A stretch of DNA of 64,000 nt from Tausonia pullulans (lineage: Eukaryota > Basidiomycota > Tremellomycetes > Cystofilobasidiales > Mrakiaceae): assembly GCA_951802195.1 (NCBI GenBank), contig OX637621.1, positions 1,178,001 through 1,242,000 of the forward strand. The letters run 5' to 3'. The notes under the pieces were generated by a model. The model had not been told where the DNA came from and ran no database searches. It saw nothing but the letters and a program-made list of their open reading frames with translations. Positions 10,980-22,700 of this stretch are shown here, piece after piece. Each line of letters opens with the position of its first letter. Position 1 is the stretch's first letter. The position numbers were made by a program, and so were the translations under genes.

Positions 10980-12344
10980 AGGTCATCTCAATGAAGGACA
11001 TCCGGCGCATCATGCCGTCCTACGACGGCATCCAGCGCGCGCTCGCTGCCCACCCCGGCTGCCACTTTGGGCTCGTCACCAAGATCGGTGCCCAGCCCAA
11101 GACGAGGACCCTGACAACGCTCTACCAGACGATGCACGCCAAGACCAAGCGGGTAAGTTTCCTTCCGGGCCCCTCTTCGTCAGGTACCGTGTGCGGTCGT
11201 AGTTAAGCGTAGGAGGACGGATGGGAAAGAAGAGAAACATCCCTGGACGGCGAGAGACAGCTTTCACGCGCATGAAAATGCGTGGCCAGTGACTAGTAGC
11301 GTTATCGAACGTTCCGTTCGGAGGGCGTATCGTGACTCTGCTCTTGTCATTGGTTGTGGAGGTCGTCTCCGAGACGAACGGGTCTTCGGAGGGCGCGCTC
11401 GGGCTTACAAGCGAAAGAAGTCGGCGGGGCTCGCTACAGACGCGCTGAACACTTGCTTCAAACCGCTCGTACGCCTCGCCTTCATCTTCACCGGGTCGCT
11501 CCTTGGATGGAGAGCATACAGAAAGAGATCTGTTGGACTTCGAGACGTCTAGGGCCTCGCTGCGCGATCACTTGATCCTTCTCCGGTTGCCCTTGTCCCT
11601 ACCTCGAAAGGACGCGCCTGGTTGACACTTCTGTTCACTTTCTCAGTACAAGTGGCAGCGGCACGACATCCAGTTCCACGACGAGTTTGAAGGTTTGTCT
11701 CTCTCGTCATCAGCTGCCTTGCATGTCTTCTTCAGCTCCCCGACTCACGTCCCGCTTGCTCACTCTCCTCCAGAGACTGTCCCGACGGACCTCGTCTTCC
11801 TCCGCTCGGTCGGCATCATCTCCCTCAAGAAGCGCCATGCCTTCTCCCATTTCTTCGCCCGCCGGGAGGGTTCCGAAGACCCTGCCCGACGCGTTGCCAT
11901 CGCGGCGCAGGAGGCCGCGCGCCTCGCGTCGCTCCAGAACGCCCAGCTCGAGCGGCAGCTCGCGTTTGCCAGGGCCAAGGCCGACGCGGAGAGTGGACTG
12001 ACGGAAGAGGAGCTTAGGGCAGAGAGGAGGGAGGAGGAGGGTGATGAGAGTGTCACGATTGAGGAGCTTATGGCGGAGAAGAGGCAGGAGGAGAGGCTGG
12101 AGGGCTTGGATGCCGAGCTCGCGGAGAGGAGGAAGAAGCTAGAGGAGCGGAAGGTACGTCAATCTCTCTGGGTCTTGCCGCTGATGGTTGCAGAGGAGAG
12201 AAGGAGCTTACCACTGTTTGGGCGCACGCATAGGACAACCTCGCGCGGAGACGGGGGATGCTCTCCAAGCTCGAGCAGCAGCTTGCAGCGGAGCAGATGT
12301 TGAGCCTCGAGCAGCAAGTGGTCGCCACCAAGCTGGACGCATGA
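10980..12344 (+). CDS. Unknown protein with C-terminal coiled coil
   Basis: Family not recognised. Exon 1 begins MPPQVISMKDIRRIMPSYDG and ends at 11152 before GTAAGT. A 494-base intron (11153-11646) follows. Exon 2 (from 11647, YKWQRHDIQFHDEFE) is short. The third part has VPTDLVFLRSVGIISLKKRH and then a long Ala/Glu/Arg/Leu-rich coiled coil, and the last exon ends EQQVVATKLDA (TGA 12342-12344). The basic N-terminal third with Tyr, His and Trp could be a folded domain. An in-frame ATG at about 10814 would add a Ser/Arg/Leu-rich extension resembling a mitochondrial presequence. I chose 10980 because the upstream stretch has the composition of a leader. It might be an organellar or ribosome-associated protein, but nothing shows this directly. 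Confidence 0.6.
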
Positions 12345-12592
12345 TGATGATCCTTTGACTTGACCATGCACGTGTCTGGGCGAACTAGAGCCGATGAAAG
12401 GGTGGACACGCCGGCCTCGGAACTCGACGAGCACTGGTGTGCGCGGTCACAGTCCCGATCCATCTTGGCCACTTCTACGACGAACTTCCACCCAAGGCCA
12501 ACGCCCTGTTCACGTGTGATTCGTTGGCGTGAAGTCATCATGTCATCGTCCAAAGAGGCTCTTTTTTCTGTCTCTCTTGCCCTTGCACTGGT

Positions 12593-13542
12593 TCAAGCCG
12601 AAGGACCCTGGTTCTTGGCCGCGATCTGTCCCTGGAGAGCGACAAGCTGCAACACACGCAAAGAAAAGGGGCAAGTCAGTATTGTGAACAGGCGCCGACT
12701 AGCGAATCATCCTAGGTGCTGCGGCAGCGTGTGCATACGGCAGCAGCGACGGCGATGTCGCACAAAGTCACAGATGACGAACCTCGAGCTTCTTCTTCTC
12801 AGACTTCTCGGTCAAGTCCGCAAGGTTCTTCTCTATCCGGACGCTATGAAGACGAAAATCAAAACGTCCGTCAGAGCGTGCGACTCCAGACGCGTGATGA
12901 TGACGGCTTGGGCGGGCAGGCGACGCACATTTCAGACTTGATGTACTCAAGCCGCTTCTCGACATTGAGCTTGGCCTCAGCCTGGTCCTGCTTAACCAGG
13001 CCAGGGCCAATGAGCTTGTAGACAGTGTTGTGGGGCTCGAGAAGGGCGAACTCCTGGAGGGGGAAGTCAGGTCGCGTCAGTCCTGTACTACTACGACGGG
13101 TCCCGGTCGGGCGCGCGAAGACGACAGTGAAGGCTCAAAACAGAGAGCCCGAAGCGGTCTGAAGCATGAGCCGGCAAGTTGACAAGAGCGAGAACAAGCC
13201 GTGTTGGGTTGTGACCACGCGTCGGCCAGGGGACAGCCCAGCCGCGCGCGCGTCGTCCGCCTAACACTGAGGGCCCAGCCGAGCGGAGCCAGCGCCAGTC
13301 TAGGGCTCACCTTGAGGACACCCTCGTTCTCCGACTTCTGCGAGTCGAGCCTCTGACGTGCCTCGACGGCCTTGGTAAGGTCTGAGAGGCGAGAAAAGAG
13401 AGGAGACCGGGCACGGTCAGACGCCGAAGCGTAAGGGTCGCTGTCCCGAGTCCACACGTGGGTGCTGACCGGTCTGAAGCTTCTGGAACTCGACAGAGCC
13501 GGCCTCGAGGCGGGCCTCGGGAGTCTGGGAATCGGACGGCAT
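12593..13542 (-). CDS. YKE2/PFD6: Prefoldin subunit 6 (beta-type)
   Basis: Prefoldin is a cytosolic hexameric chaperone that hands nascent actin and tubulin to the CCT chaperonin. The spliced exons read MPSDSQTPEARLEAGSVEFQ, then DLTKAVEARQRLDSQKSENE, then EFALLEPHNTVYKLIGPGLV followed by KQDQAEAKLNVEKRLEYI, then a helix with RIEKNLADLTEKSEKKK, and the end LVALQGQIAAKNQGPSA (TGA at 12595-12593). The segment N-x-VYKLIGPxLVKQDxxEAKxNVxKRLExI is diagnostic of subunit 6 and forms the beta-hairpin between two coiled-coil helices. Length (about 125 residues) is normal. There are at least four introns in a very small protein. It is divergent from the dioxygenase gene at 13750. Confidence 0.93.
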
Positions 13543-13749
13543 GATGGTTACGAGGTGCGGGCGGACGCGCTTGCGCCTCAGCTTGATCTGCTGAGTGAGC
13601 GCGTGGGACGCCCATGGGAACGCAGAGGCTTCTCTGGGACACTGTCACAACGGCTGGACTCCCTCACTCCGGCTCCGACGTCTCACAGCGACAGTCTTAA
13701 CAAGCTTATATGAGGTCAGAGGAATGCATCTGACCATCACCACTTGCAC
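13543..13749. promoter_or_regulatory. Divergent promoter of prefoldin 6 and the extradiol dioxygenase
   Basis: Only 207 bases separate the two start codons, so both genes must share upstream DNA. No TATA or certain factor site was recognised. The role is inferred from orientation. Confidence 0.45.
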
Positions 13750-15170
13750 ATGCCTTCTTGGACCACCGTCCTCCTCAGCTCCCTTGCTGCCATCTTCGCC
13801 TCTGTCCTCCTCGCAACCAACAGGTCGTCCTCCCCTACCAGCCTTCTCACCACCGCAACCACAAACCCCCCCGTCGTCTCTTCAGCCGCTCTTCCTATCA
13901 TGACTACCGCTGCCAAGCGCATGCCCGCCTACTTTATCTCTCACGGTCTGTCCCGTCCATCGTTCCCCCTACAAAGTCCAGAGGCCTCGCACTCATGCTC
14001 AGACCGCACGGGGCGTAACAACATCAGGCGGGCCGCCTACCCTCTTTGAGACTCAGTCCAAGCCATACAAGGCCTGGGTCGACGTGGGAAAGAAGATCCT
14101 CGCAGAGAAGCCCAAAGGCATCGTTGTCGTCTCGGCGCACTGGGAGAATGAGCAGCGCTCAGCGTCTGTCCTTAGTGAGTAGCACGGCCATATTGTACGC
14201 CTGATTCATATCTGCCTGGTTAACGATCTGGCCTTGCAGTAAACGACGTGCGCAAGACGCCCCTCGTCTACGACTTCTACGGTCCGTATGGACCCTGGTC
14301 ACGATGATGGCGTGCTCCGCTCCCGCCACGAACAAGACTGATCTCTTTGGAACTCCTCGCAGGCTTCCCAAAGCACTTTTACGAGCAAACCTTTGATACT
14401 TCCGCCGATCCCTGGCTCGTAGATGCCGCCAAGCAAGCCCTCGAGGACGGTGGCGTGGCGTTCTCCAGTGTTGGCGGCAAGGGTCGCGGTCTCGATCATG
14501 GCGTCTGGGTATGTGGTGCTGCGCATGTTCGAACCTCACTTTCGAGCACCTCGTTGACCTGCCCTCAAACCTCAGATCCCCTTCAAGGCCCTCTTCCCAA
14601 AAGATCCGGCGTCGGACATCCCCATCGTCCAGATCAGTCTGCCAGGCGACTCGAGCTCAGCCAGCTCTCTCAAGCTCGGCCTCGCCCTTGAGAAACTGCG
14701 GGATCAGCAGATCGTCGTCGTTGGTTCGGGCCAAGCGTGGGTTTCTCTCTGCCTTCATCTCCAAATCAAGACGTCAGGTCGAGCTGACCATGACGGTCTC
14801 TGCAGCGTTCACAATCTCCGTGACTACATGATGAGCATGCACGCCGGGCCCGGCGGGCCATCGCCGTCGTATGGCAAGAAGTTCCTCAGCGCGTGAGTCC
14901 CAGAACCTACATGGCCAGGCTCTGTCAATCCGCTAATCCCACTCACTCCCGCCTTACAGAATCTCCGAGCAGGTCAAGTCGCCAGACCGCCTCGCGACCG
15001 CCGGCAAGGCCCTCACATCGCACGCCGATTACAGGAAGGCGCATCCGACCCCGGAGCATCTTCTTCCTCTGTTTGTGGCCATGGGCGCCGGTGGAAAGGG
15101 CAGCGAGGGCAGCATCGAGTGGGACCACGCAGACGGCGCGCTTTCCTGGGGCATCTACCGCTTTGATTGA
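13750..15170 (+). CDS. DODA-type (LigB-fold) extradiol ring-cleavage dioxygenase
   Basis: This family opens catechol rings using a bound metal; fungal and plant members act on DOPA. The conserved metal-site blocks are all present: ISHGGPPTLF (first His), VVSAHWEN, RGLDHGVWIPFKALFP (third His) and SGQAVHNLRD. Other family signatures are VQISLPGDSS and LSWGIYRFD at the end (TGA 15168-15170). About seven exons with short introns. From the ATG at 13750 the protein starts with a hydrophobic span (MPSWTTVLLSSLAAIFASVL), which suggests a signal anchor, unusual for this normally soluble family. Starting at the in-frame ATG near 13900 (MTTAAKRMPAYFISHGG) would give the usual soluble protein. Both may be used. 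Substrate not determinable. Confidence 0.88.
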
Positions 15171-15525
15171 CCAATGATATCGATGTCCATTTCCTGGTGA
15201 CATCTTGTCATTTGCTTCACTACATCTCGTGTTCTTGGCAAGTTTCTTGACAGCCTTTTTCGTCACTCATATCCTATACTGCACCAGTTGTCAAACCGAT
15301 GTCTTAAAAATAACCGACATCCCCTGAGCGGCAGCAACTGCGACCGTACCTCCGCCGGCGCGTTTCGGCGGTGATGCTGCCGTCCGTCTACGAATGCATG
15401 CACACACCCTCACTCACTGGTCCAGTCCAACGACCACCCCCTTCCCTCTCCTCCCTAGCCCCCCTTCCTCCCCCCTTATCCCCCCCGGCCTTTCTTTTCT
15501 TCCTTCTCTTCTGGTTTCTCGGATC
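15171..15525. other. Intergenic stretch with very C/T-rich leader
   Basis: This is the 3' end of the dioxygenase gene and the promoter of the chitin deacetylase. From about 15410 to 15525 the plus strand is nearly all C and T, a common leader composition in this genome. No gene seen. Confidence 0.5.
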
Positions 15526-17823
15526 ATGCTCGCCCCGGCTTCTCTTCTTCTCCTCGGAGCGTCCCTCGTCTCGGCGCACGGCGACCACCACCGCCGGCAG
15601 GTCAACGCCGCCTCCACGCCCACCGCCGGAGGTCTCATCCAGACGACCCCCCAGGCCCAGCCGGGAGGAGCCACTATCCCGGCCCTTACTGAAATCACCG
15701 TGAGTCCTCCTTCCTCAGTCGCCATCGCGTCCTCTCGCGCCCGTGACCAGCCAGCCCAAAGGCAGCCGCGAATGCTCTTCCCACGCCGCATTCCTTCCTT
15801 TCTCTCCCTCCGGCTGGCCCCCCGCTGCTGCGTTCCTGGGGCTGCATGAGAGAGTAGACCCGAGGTCACATGACTGATGACGAGTCCCTCTTCCTCTCCT
15901 CTCCTTTTCCTCCTTCCTCTTCCCTATCACCCTTCCTCCCTCCTCCCCCTTCAGGCCAACGCTCCGACCCAGACGACCCAGTGAGTGCCTCGGTCTGGCT
16001 ATTTCGAGTCTTTGGCGCTCCGCCCAACTCGGGCCGTCGGCCAATGCCTTCCCCGCCGTGCCCCAGGCGAAGCTCGTCCCCCTCTTTCTCCCGCAGACGA
16101 CCGACGACACAAAACGCGTCACGCTCGAGCCTCAATTTACTCTAGCCGACGACTTGCCAAGGAATGAAATCAGACGGCTAACAGCGCGGCTCTGTCTCCA
16201 GGACCCTCTTCTCGAGCGTCGCTGCCCCCACTGCAGGCCCGTTCTCGAACGCTCCTGAGATCCCCAAGTGTCAGTCCTTCTGCTGCGTCGAGGAGAGCGA
16301 GTGAGTGTAGCCAGCGGGCAGCAGTCACTGACCGATGTGCTCTTCCTAGTCACCTTCGTTGCGGGTACCTACCCCGAGCTGGACAAGGCCCCGGACCCCA
16401 ACTCGGACCAGGTCAAGCAGTGGCTCGCCGAGCTCGACCTCTCCAAGGTCCCTGACCTCAGTGTCACTAACGGCTCGTGCGCCGAAAACCCCACTGAGGC
16501 TGCCGACAAGTCGCGCTGTTGGTGGACCTGCGGACAGTGTGTCAGGGAGACCGACATTACCGTGAGTCTTGCATCGCTTGCGTTTGTTGGAGTCTGGCTA
16601 CGCTTGCGTTAGTTGGAGCCTGGCTTCGCTTGCGTTAGTTGGAGTCTGGCTTCGCTTGCGTAATTTGGGAGTCTGCAAGGCAAGCACTGGTCGACTGAGC
16701 ACCCTCACCTTTCCGATTTTTAGACCTGCCCGACCAAGTACACCTTCGGTCTCTCCTTCGATGACGGACCCTCGCCCTACACTCCTCTCGTCCTCGACTA
16801 CCTCGAGGTTGAGAAGCTCAAGGCCACCTTCTTCGTCGTCGGTTCCCGCGTCATCTCGCGCCCGGATATGCTCCAGCTCGAGCACGCCGCCGGCCACCAG
16901 ATCTCGATTCACACCTGGTCTCACACTGCCCTGACCACCCAGACCAACGCTCAGATTGTTGCCGAGCTTGGTTGGACCAGGAAGGCCATTAAGGACGTCA
17001 TTGGAGTCTCGCCCAACGTGAGAGAGAGCGTTTGTCACTCCGGATTTGAGCCTGCGCTAACCTGCTCTCCAGACCATGCGCCCTCCTTATGGAGACATTG
17101 ACGACCGTGTCCGTGCAATCTGTGCCGCCATGGGCATTACTCCCATCGTGAGTGCTCAGACACTTTGGACGCCGTCGAACATGTCTGACATCCCTCTCTC
17201 ACCTCAGATCTGGACTGGTCTTCCCGATGGAACCAACTTTGACACCGACGACTGGAAGATCTTTGGTGGAACTGCCACTGGCCAGTCGTCCGTCGCTGCC
17301 TTTGACAAGATCCTCGAAGACGCCTCCAAGCTCGACACCGGATTCATTGTCCTCGAGCACGACCTCTACCAGCAGTCGGTCGACCTTGCTGTCGGGTGCG
17401 TATTTTGGCTGGTCTCTCGTCACTCAGCGATAGCGCCTGACGAAAGTCTCTACCAGTTACATCCTCCCTTCGGTCCAGAATTCGACCAACCCTAAGTTCA
17501 ACCTCCAGTCGATTGTCGAGTGCCACGGCCAGTCCGTCGCCGAGGCCTACCTCGAGACCGCCTCCAACACGACCACCCCGACGGGAGCCAACTCTTCGTC
17601 CTCCGCCTCTGGCTCGGCTACCAGCATCGCCGCCAACACCAAGACCGTTGCCACTGCTTCTCTTACCGGCTCCGCCCTCTCGAGCGCCGCCATGGCCAAC
17701 GCTGCCGCCGCCTCCGCTGCCTCGTCCACCAAGGCCTCCAGCAGTGCTTCCGCGCGCACCTCGGTCGTTGCCCTCGGAGCCGGTCTCGTCGGTGCTGTCG
17801 CCGTCGTCGCTCTTGCTCTTTAA
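15526..17823 (+). CDS. Chitin deacetylase (CE4), probably GPI-anchored
   Basis: It removes acetyl groups from chitin in the cell wall to make chitosan. The protein starts with a signal peptide (MLAPASLLLLGASLVSAHG), followed by a Thr/Ala/Pro-rich segment. The NodB/CE4 motifs are in order: SFDDGPS (metal/base Asp), SIHTWSH (the HxxxH metal site), MRPPYGDIDDRVR, the TDDWKIF region and VLEHDL. A Cys-rich insert (RCWWTCGQC) precedes the catalytic domain, as in basidiomycete deacetylases. The C-terminus is Ser/Ala/Thr-rich and ends in a hydrophobic stretch (VVALGAGLVGAVAVVALAL, TAA 17821-17823), the pattern of a GPI-anchor signal. About nine exons. The intron 16562-16723 carries a 26-base tandem repeat. 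Intact and likely active. Confidence 0.93.
16575..16677 (+). repeat. Intronic minisatellite, 26-base unit x about 4
   Basis: Four copies of a 26-base unit starting CGCTTGCGTT lie head to tail at 16575-16600, 16601-16626, 16627-16652 and 16653-16677. The third is near-identical to the second and the last is degraded. All are inside the chitin deacetylase intron bounded by GTGAGT at 16562 and TAG at 16721-16723. Confidence 0.9.
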
Positions 17824-18491
17824 GAGAAGTCCTCGTTCTCGCTCTCCCGAGGGGACTTCCATGCTGTAGCGGGTTCTTATCTCTTTCGAGCTCCGAGAAG
17901 GAGTGGAGGAGTTGTTCTGCTGCGCAGCTTCCAGTGTTTCTATAGAACCCGTCTCTTTTCCCCTTTCATAAGCCCATGCTTGCCCTTGCTCTCGCTCACT
18001 TTATTGCTTATTTCTCTCTCTTTTTAGTTTCGGGCTCGTTTGGCCATCCAGCATTTCTTTCTTCTTAGTTCGGGAACTCTAGGCTTCTGCATTGCAGCTC
18101 TTTTTCGCGAACGGACACATTCTTCTCTCGTGCTTTCGTCATCTCATCACCCACATGAATTCTATCACACTCTTTTTCAAAACCCTGAAACTCACTAGCG
18201 AGAGCCTTGCCGACGGGCAGCACACTCAGCTGAAACGTAGACAGCGGCTTTGCCCGCCAACCACCATGTCCGTTGCTGGACATGCCTCGATCCTTCTCTT
18301 CCGCTCGTGCCCGCATCACCTCACTCTCTCATCACAGTTGTCACCAAGTAGGAAGAACGGTCCCGACGTTCCCTTCGCCAGCTTCGCCTCGCGACGACCT
18401 GTCTTCTGCGCGAGGAGTTCTCGGCAAGACGTGGCTGGCTGCTCCCCTGGAGCTCCTCCAAACGCCCGAGCCAACAGCCCTCAGCACAGCA
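17824..18491. other. Intergenic stretch, no gene seen
   Basis: These 668 bases hold the 3' end of the chitin deacetylase gene (T-rich from 17940 to 18065) and the upstream region of the BEM46-like gene. An open frame at 18265-18511 (MSVAGHASILLFRS) overlaps the start of the hydrolase but has no family character. It might be leader sequence. Confidence 0.45.
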
Positions 18492-19720
18492 ATGGAAGCG
18501 GGTGCGACTAGTGAAGGGGTTCCATGGCCGCTGGTTTTGGGAGCATTCGTAGGACTGCCGGTAGTGCTGTGGTCATACAAAGTGAGAGAGATACGTCCTG
18601 GCCGAGATCATCGCGAACCCTGATCGGCTCGGCTCCCTCTTTCAGTGTATGATGATGGTCGTCTTTCAGCGCAAGATCATATACATGGGTGGCTGGCCCA
18701 TCGGCGCCAGGACATCGGTGAAAGAAATCTCGCGTCATGGGCGCGCGGTTGGGACGAACGCTTCGCTGACTCAAAGGGCAGAAAGTCCACCCAGCAAGTC
18801 CACTCCTCAAGGGCTTGACCCTTGCTGAGATTGAAATTGAGAGCGAGTTCAAGATCGTCCTTCGTGGCTTCTCTCTCGAGCGAACGGACGCGCCAAAGCC
18901 GTTCCCCGCTTCGGGCGAGGGTGGGATCGTGCTCGTCTACTTCCAAGGTTTCTTCGCTCTCTGTCCTTCTGAGGCATTGCACAAGCTGACCCCTGCAATA
19001 GGCAACCTGGGCAGTCCCCTCCAACGGCTTCCACTCTTCTCGTACCTCCTTCTCGACTCGCGTTACTCGCCCTTTGTCGCCATAGGATCATCGTCCGTGC
19101 CACCCGTCAAGCTCCTCGTCGTCACCCCACGGTCCTATTACCTCTCGACTAACGCCCGTGCCACTCAGCCAGGCTTGATGCAGGATTACTCCGCTGTCCT
19201 CCAGCACGTCCGCTCGACGCACCCGCTCGCCAAGGTCGTCGTGTACGGGCACTCTCTCGGCGGGACGGGCGCGCTCTGCACGTTCGCAAGCGAGAGCGAG
19301 CCACCCCCCGACGCCCTCATCGTCGAGAACGCGTTTCCCTCGATCCCGCTCATGCTCACGGAGAGCCTCTACCCATCCCGGTTCCTCCCTTACCACCACC
19401 TCACGCCATTCGTCCTCGACAAATGGGACGCCCTCGGCGCGATCGAGTCGGGTGCGCTCGGTCGCACCCCGATTTTGTTCATCTCATCGGAGGAGGACTC
19501 GATCGTCTGGCCGAGGCTCCTGCGGCGGATGTACGAGGCGAGCCTCGGAGCGGGAGGCGGGGGGATCCCTAGAGAGTGGGCGAGCATCCCTGGGAAGGGG
19601 CATGATGATGCTTGGATGGAGAGGGGTACTTGGGGAAAGGCGGTAGGGGGTTTCCTGAGAAGGGCGGGGGTGTTGCCGGAGGAGGACGCCGTGCGCAAGA
19701 AGAAGAACATAGATGGATGA
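18492..19720 (+). CDS. BEM46/ABHD13-type alpha/beta hydrolase
   Basis: A membrane-anchored serine hydrolase of the BEM46 family (endoplasmic reticulum or cell periphery in fungi; substrate unknown). Exons that join in frame are 18492-18581, 18646-18717, 18782-18947 and 19002-19720. The first two give a membrane anchor (WPLVLGAFVGLPVVLWSYK) and the family motif VVFQRKIIYMGGWPIGARTS. The core then follows with IVLVYFQGNLGS and the nucleophile elbow VVYGHSLGGTGA (Ser). The acid is in SSEEDSIVWPRLLRRMY (Asp) and the catalytic His in PGKGHDDAWM. Relatives have HGN in the oxyanion loop where this one has QGN. Length (about 295 residues) fits the family. Stop TGA 19718-19720. Confidence 0.87.
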
Positions 19721-22700
19721 AGGTTGCAACTAATGACGGAGGAGAGCATCGTAATCTGAAGAGATCCGGTTTGATGCTGGTCAAGATGGAGTTGAATGAG
19801 CAATGTAAGATTCAGTGAGGTAGGATGTCGAGATAGCTCTAGAATGAATAAGAGGGATTAATGACGCAGAAACGAGTATGAGAAGTCTGGCAAAGCGAGG
19901 CAGCCATCTGCATGCTGCCTCCTCAATTTGGGGCGCTCAGCGGTGGCCTCAACCTCCCCCGACCCCTCTCCTTATCTTCCAACCCAGCTTCGGGTGGATA
20001 CCTCCCACGACGTTACTCCGGACAGTCTCTCTATGAATATTGCCTTCCCCGTGCGCCCAACATCAAAAAGATTAAGCGAATTGAGCGACGGCGAGGCGCG
20101 TAAGACAATCAAACCGCCCTGAACGCTGCCATAAAGAGTAGATCCGATCATGTCCAAAAACTCATAAAGTATTAACAAGGAGCATGTCAATGTGATCCCC
20201 AAAGCGGAGAACAATATCGGCTTGTTACGCTGGCAAGGCAGGCCACTGGCTCAAACCTTCACGTGTTCGCCCATTTCACTGCGCCACCTCACGAGTTCGG
20301 TCGGTGCAAGTTAGGGGGGTGGATTCATGGAGGTTTGACGAGAGTATCCCTACCGCTTCATTTTTCTGAGGTAGCATGAGGATGTTGCTTTGGCCCTGAA
20401 TGCCATATCTCATATCGGCGACGCTGGATGCACTGTTGCACGTGAACACTCCTCTTCGTAGGGATCGTCGGGGCCGCCTGGTTATTGCCGCGGGTCCCAG
20501 CTGGAATGAAAATGTCTTGTGCCCTGTGATGCTCGCAAGTGTCAGCGAGTTTACCTTTCGCCTCCCACCTCTTTCTCCGTCATTTTCCTGAGCTGGGCAG
20601 CTAGGTCGAGTGGGTACCGTTGCGCCGCCGATTTAACCCTCCTTCTCAACTTGAACCGACGAGCTAGAGACAGCTGGTCCCTTCTATCTCTCTCCGTTCC
20701 TCTCTCTTTCTCTATCTGTTTTGCAGCTAAATTCTTTTTTACCGACACGACCGCCTGTCCTTCCTAATGTCTTCACGTCTTTGGGCCTCTTGCCTTTCGC
20801 GCACCTAGTCGAGCCTTTCGTCGTCGTCATTATCGGGCTTCGGCCATAGCAAGCCTCCCCTTTTTTTTTCTTGTAGAAAACGAGACAGTGGTTCCGAATT
20901 ATGAGAAAATGAATTAGAAAGAGGCCGCCCAAGAGAGCTCCTTGATTTTTGGCAGTGGAAAATCAATGAGCTAATCTGTTCTTCATATTGCGTGTGTCAG
21001 TATGACAAAAGGCTAACCTGTTATGGTTATGACCTTCGGTACAAGGGTAAAGCCCAATACCTGGCTGCGAAGTCTGACCGCTAGACCAGACCGATCTACC
21101 GTCGCAGTTAATTAGAAAAGGTTTGCTTGTATATCAATCAAGCTAATAAATTGTGTTGACAGGCTTGAGTTCGAACCTCGGTAGCTTATTCTTCTGATTT
21201 GATCCGTTTATCCTCCTCATTGCGCTTCGCCATTACCCCTTAGAGTGCTTTGCCCCCACCGAGCCGAGCCGAGATCAAAATTGGACTTTTAGAGATGCCT
21301 AGCTCATCGGCATACGTCGCCGCCTGTCATTTAAAGAAGAACTTCCCTATAAGACGGCGTTTTGGACGGACGCTGTGAAAGGAAGAGCCACATGAGCTGA
21401 CCCCGAGTGACAGCCGAAAGATGGCTCAGCTGTTTTCACGAAGAAAGATGCCTGACAGATCAGTGGTACAATATGACAGCCATGCAACTATTCACGTGTG
21501 ACACCAACCCTTTCAATCCGCTGCCTGTGAGAAATCACACAGCAGGTGGGCTCATCCTAATCCTTTTTACGTTTGCTGCTTCAGAAGCCCTCGTTGCGAC
21601 TCATCGACCACTCATAAGCTTCCTCCACCCACCGGCCGGGCGTGAGTCAAGCGACTGCGGTTTCAGCATGTCGCGAAAGATTTCACTCCCAATTGGGCAA
21701 CAGAGTTACCAGGAAAGATTTAAAGAGATGTGGTAGACATTCTAAACGATCACACGGACCTTTGAACGGGCCGTTGAAGCCCAAGTGCGGTTGGAGGTCC
21801 GAAGGAGTGGGGACGAGGCGTGGAAAGCCTCAAGCTCCCCAATGTCGATGCTTCCTCATATGCCCCTCGCCTCAGACCGACGATCGAACCCCCCATCGCG
21901 ATCCTCCTCTCTCTGCTCTTCGTTAAAGCTCACCCCCAAGTTATTGCTCGAGAACTCCGACAAGATCTCGCTGACAATGTTGACCGCCATTCCTCCCCCC
22001 CAAGGTTCGCACGAGCAGCAACAAGTCTTCCACGCAGACTAACTACCACGACGATACCAACGGTAGGAACTGCAAGGAGTTCAAGCACATCAGAGATGAG
22101 GACGAGGATGATGGGCTCAGGGAGATAGAGACGTATTGGAGGGCGATCACGGCAAGGAGAAGCTGGGAGGAAAGTAGCAACAACACGAGAAACGACGAGG
22201 CTGCCAAGGACGAAGATGGCATGCCTTCCTGATAGCTTTTAATCCCGGCGCCCGTTGTTAGTCTAGCGAGCTTTGGTATGTAGCGGAATGGGGCGGCGGA
22301 GAGAGGGAAGTCGTTGGGGAACGCGAAAACGCCACGTCAAGCGCGACGGGTTCGTCATCGCTCCACTCTGCTTTCATGCCCAGACGTCTCCACTTGTCCT
22401 TGATCGCCCACTTCATGATATAAAATCACTGGCGCAAAGCTCTAGCTCGACTGGCTCATGGCTTCCAAAGGCTCGTTCAACACTGCATCTTCCATCGACA
22501 AGAGACAGATCGGCCTGGCGAAGATGCCAGTAACACCACCCCCCTTTTGCGTCGGCACGATAAAGCTTTACGTTCTTGCCCACATAGAACGCACAGATGC
22601 TTCGAATCACATTATAAGTGGGTCCATATGTATAGATCAATTGCAAAGACTGACGCTTCGTTCTCGCTCATTTTCGCATCACAGATCTCATTGGTCACCC

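Noticed and set aside
21008-21185. Possible plus-strand tRNA joining AAGGCTA to TAGCTTA across 170 bases
   Set aside because: Six of seven acceptor pairs form, but there is no proper D-arm or anticodon arm and the length is far too great.
22413-22646. 78-codon minus-strand frame (MQLIYTYGPTYNVIRSICAF...)
   Set aside because: Looks mildly protein-like but has no splice continuation, neighbours or family match.
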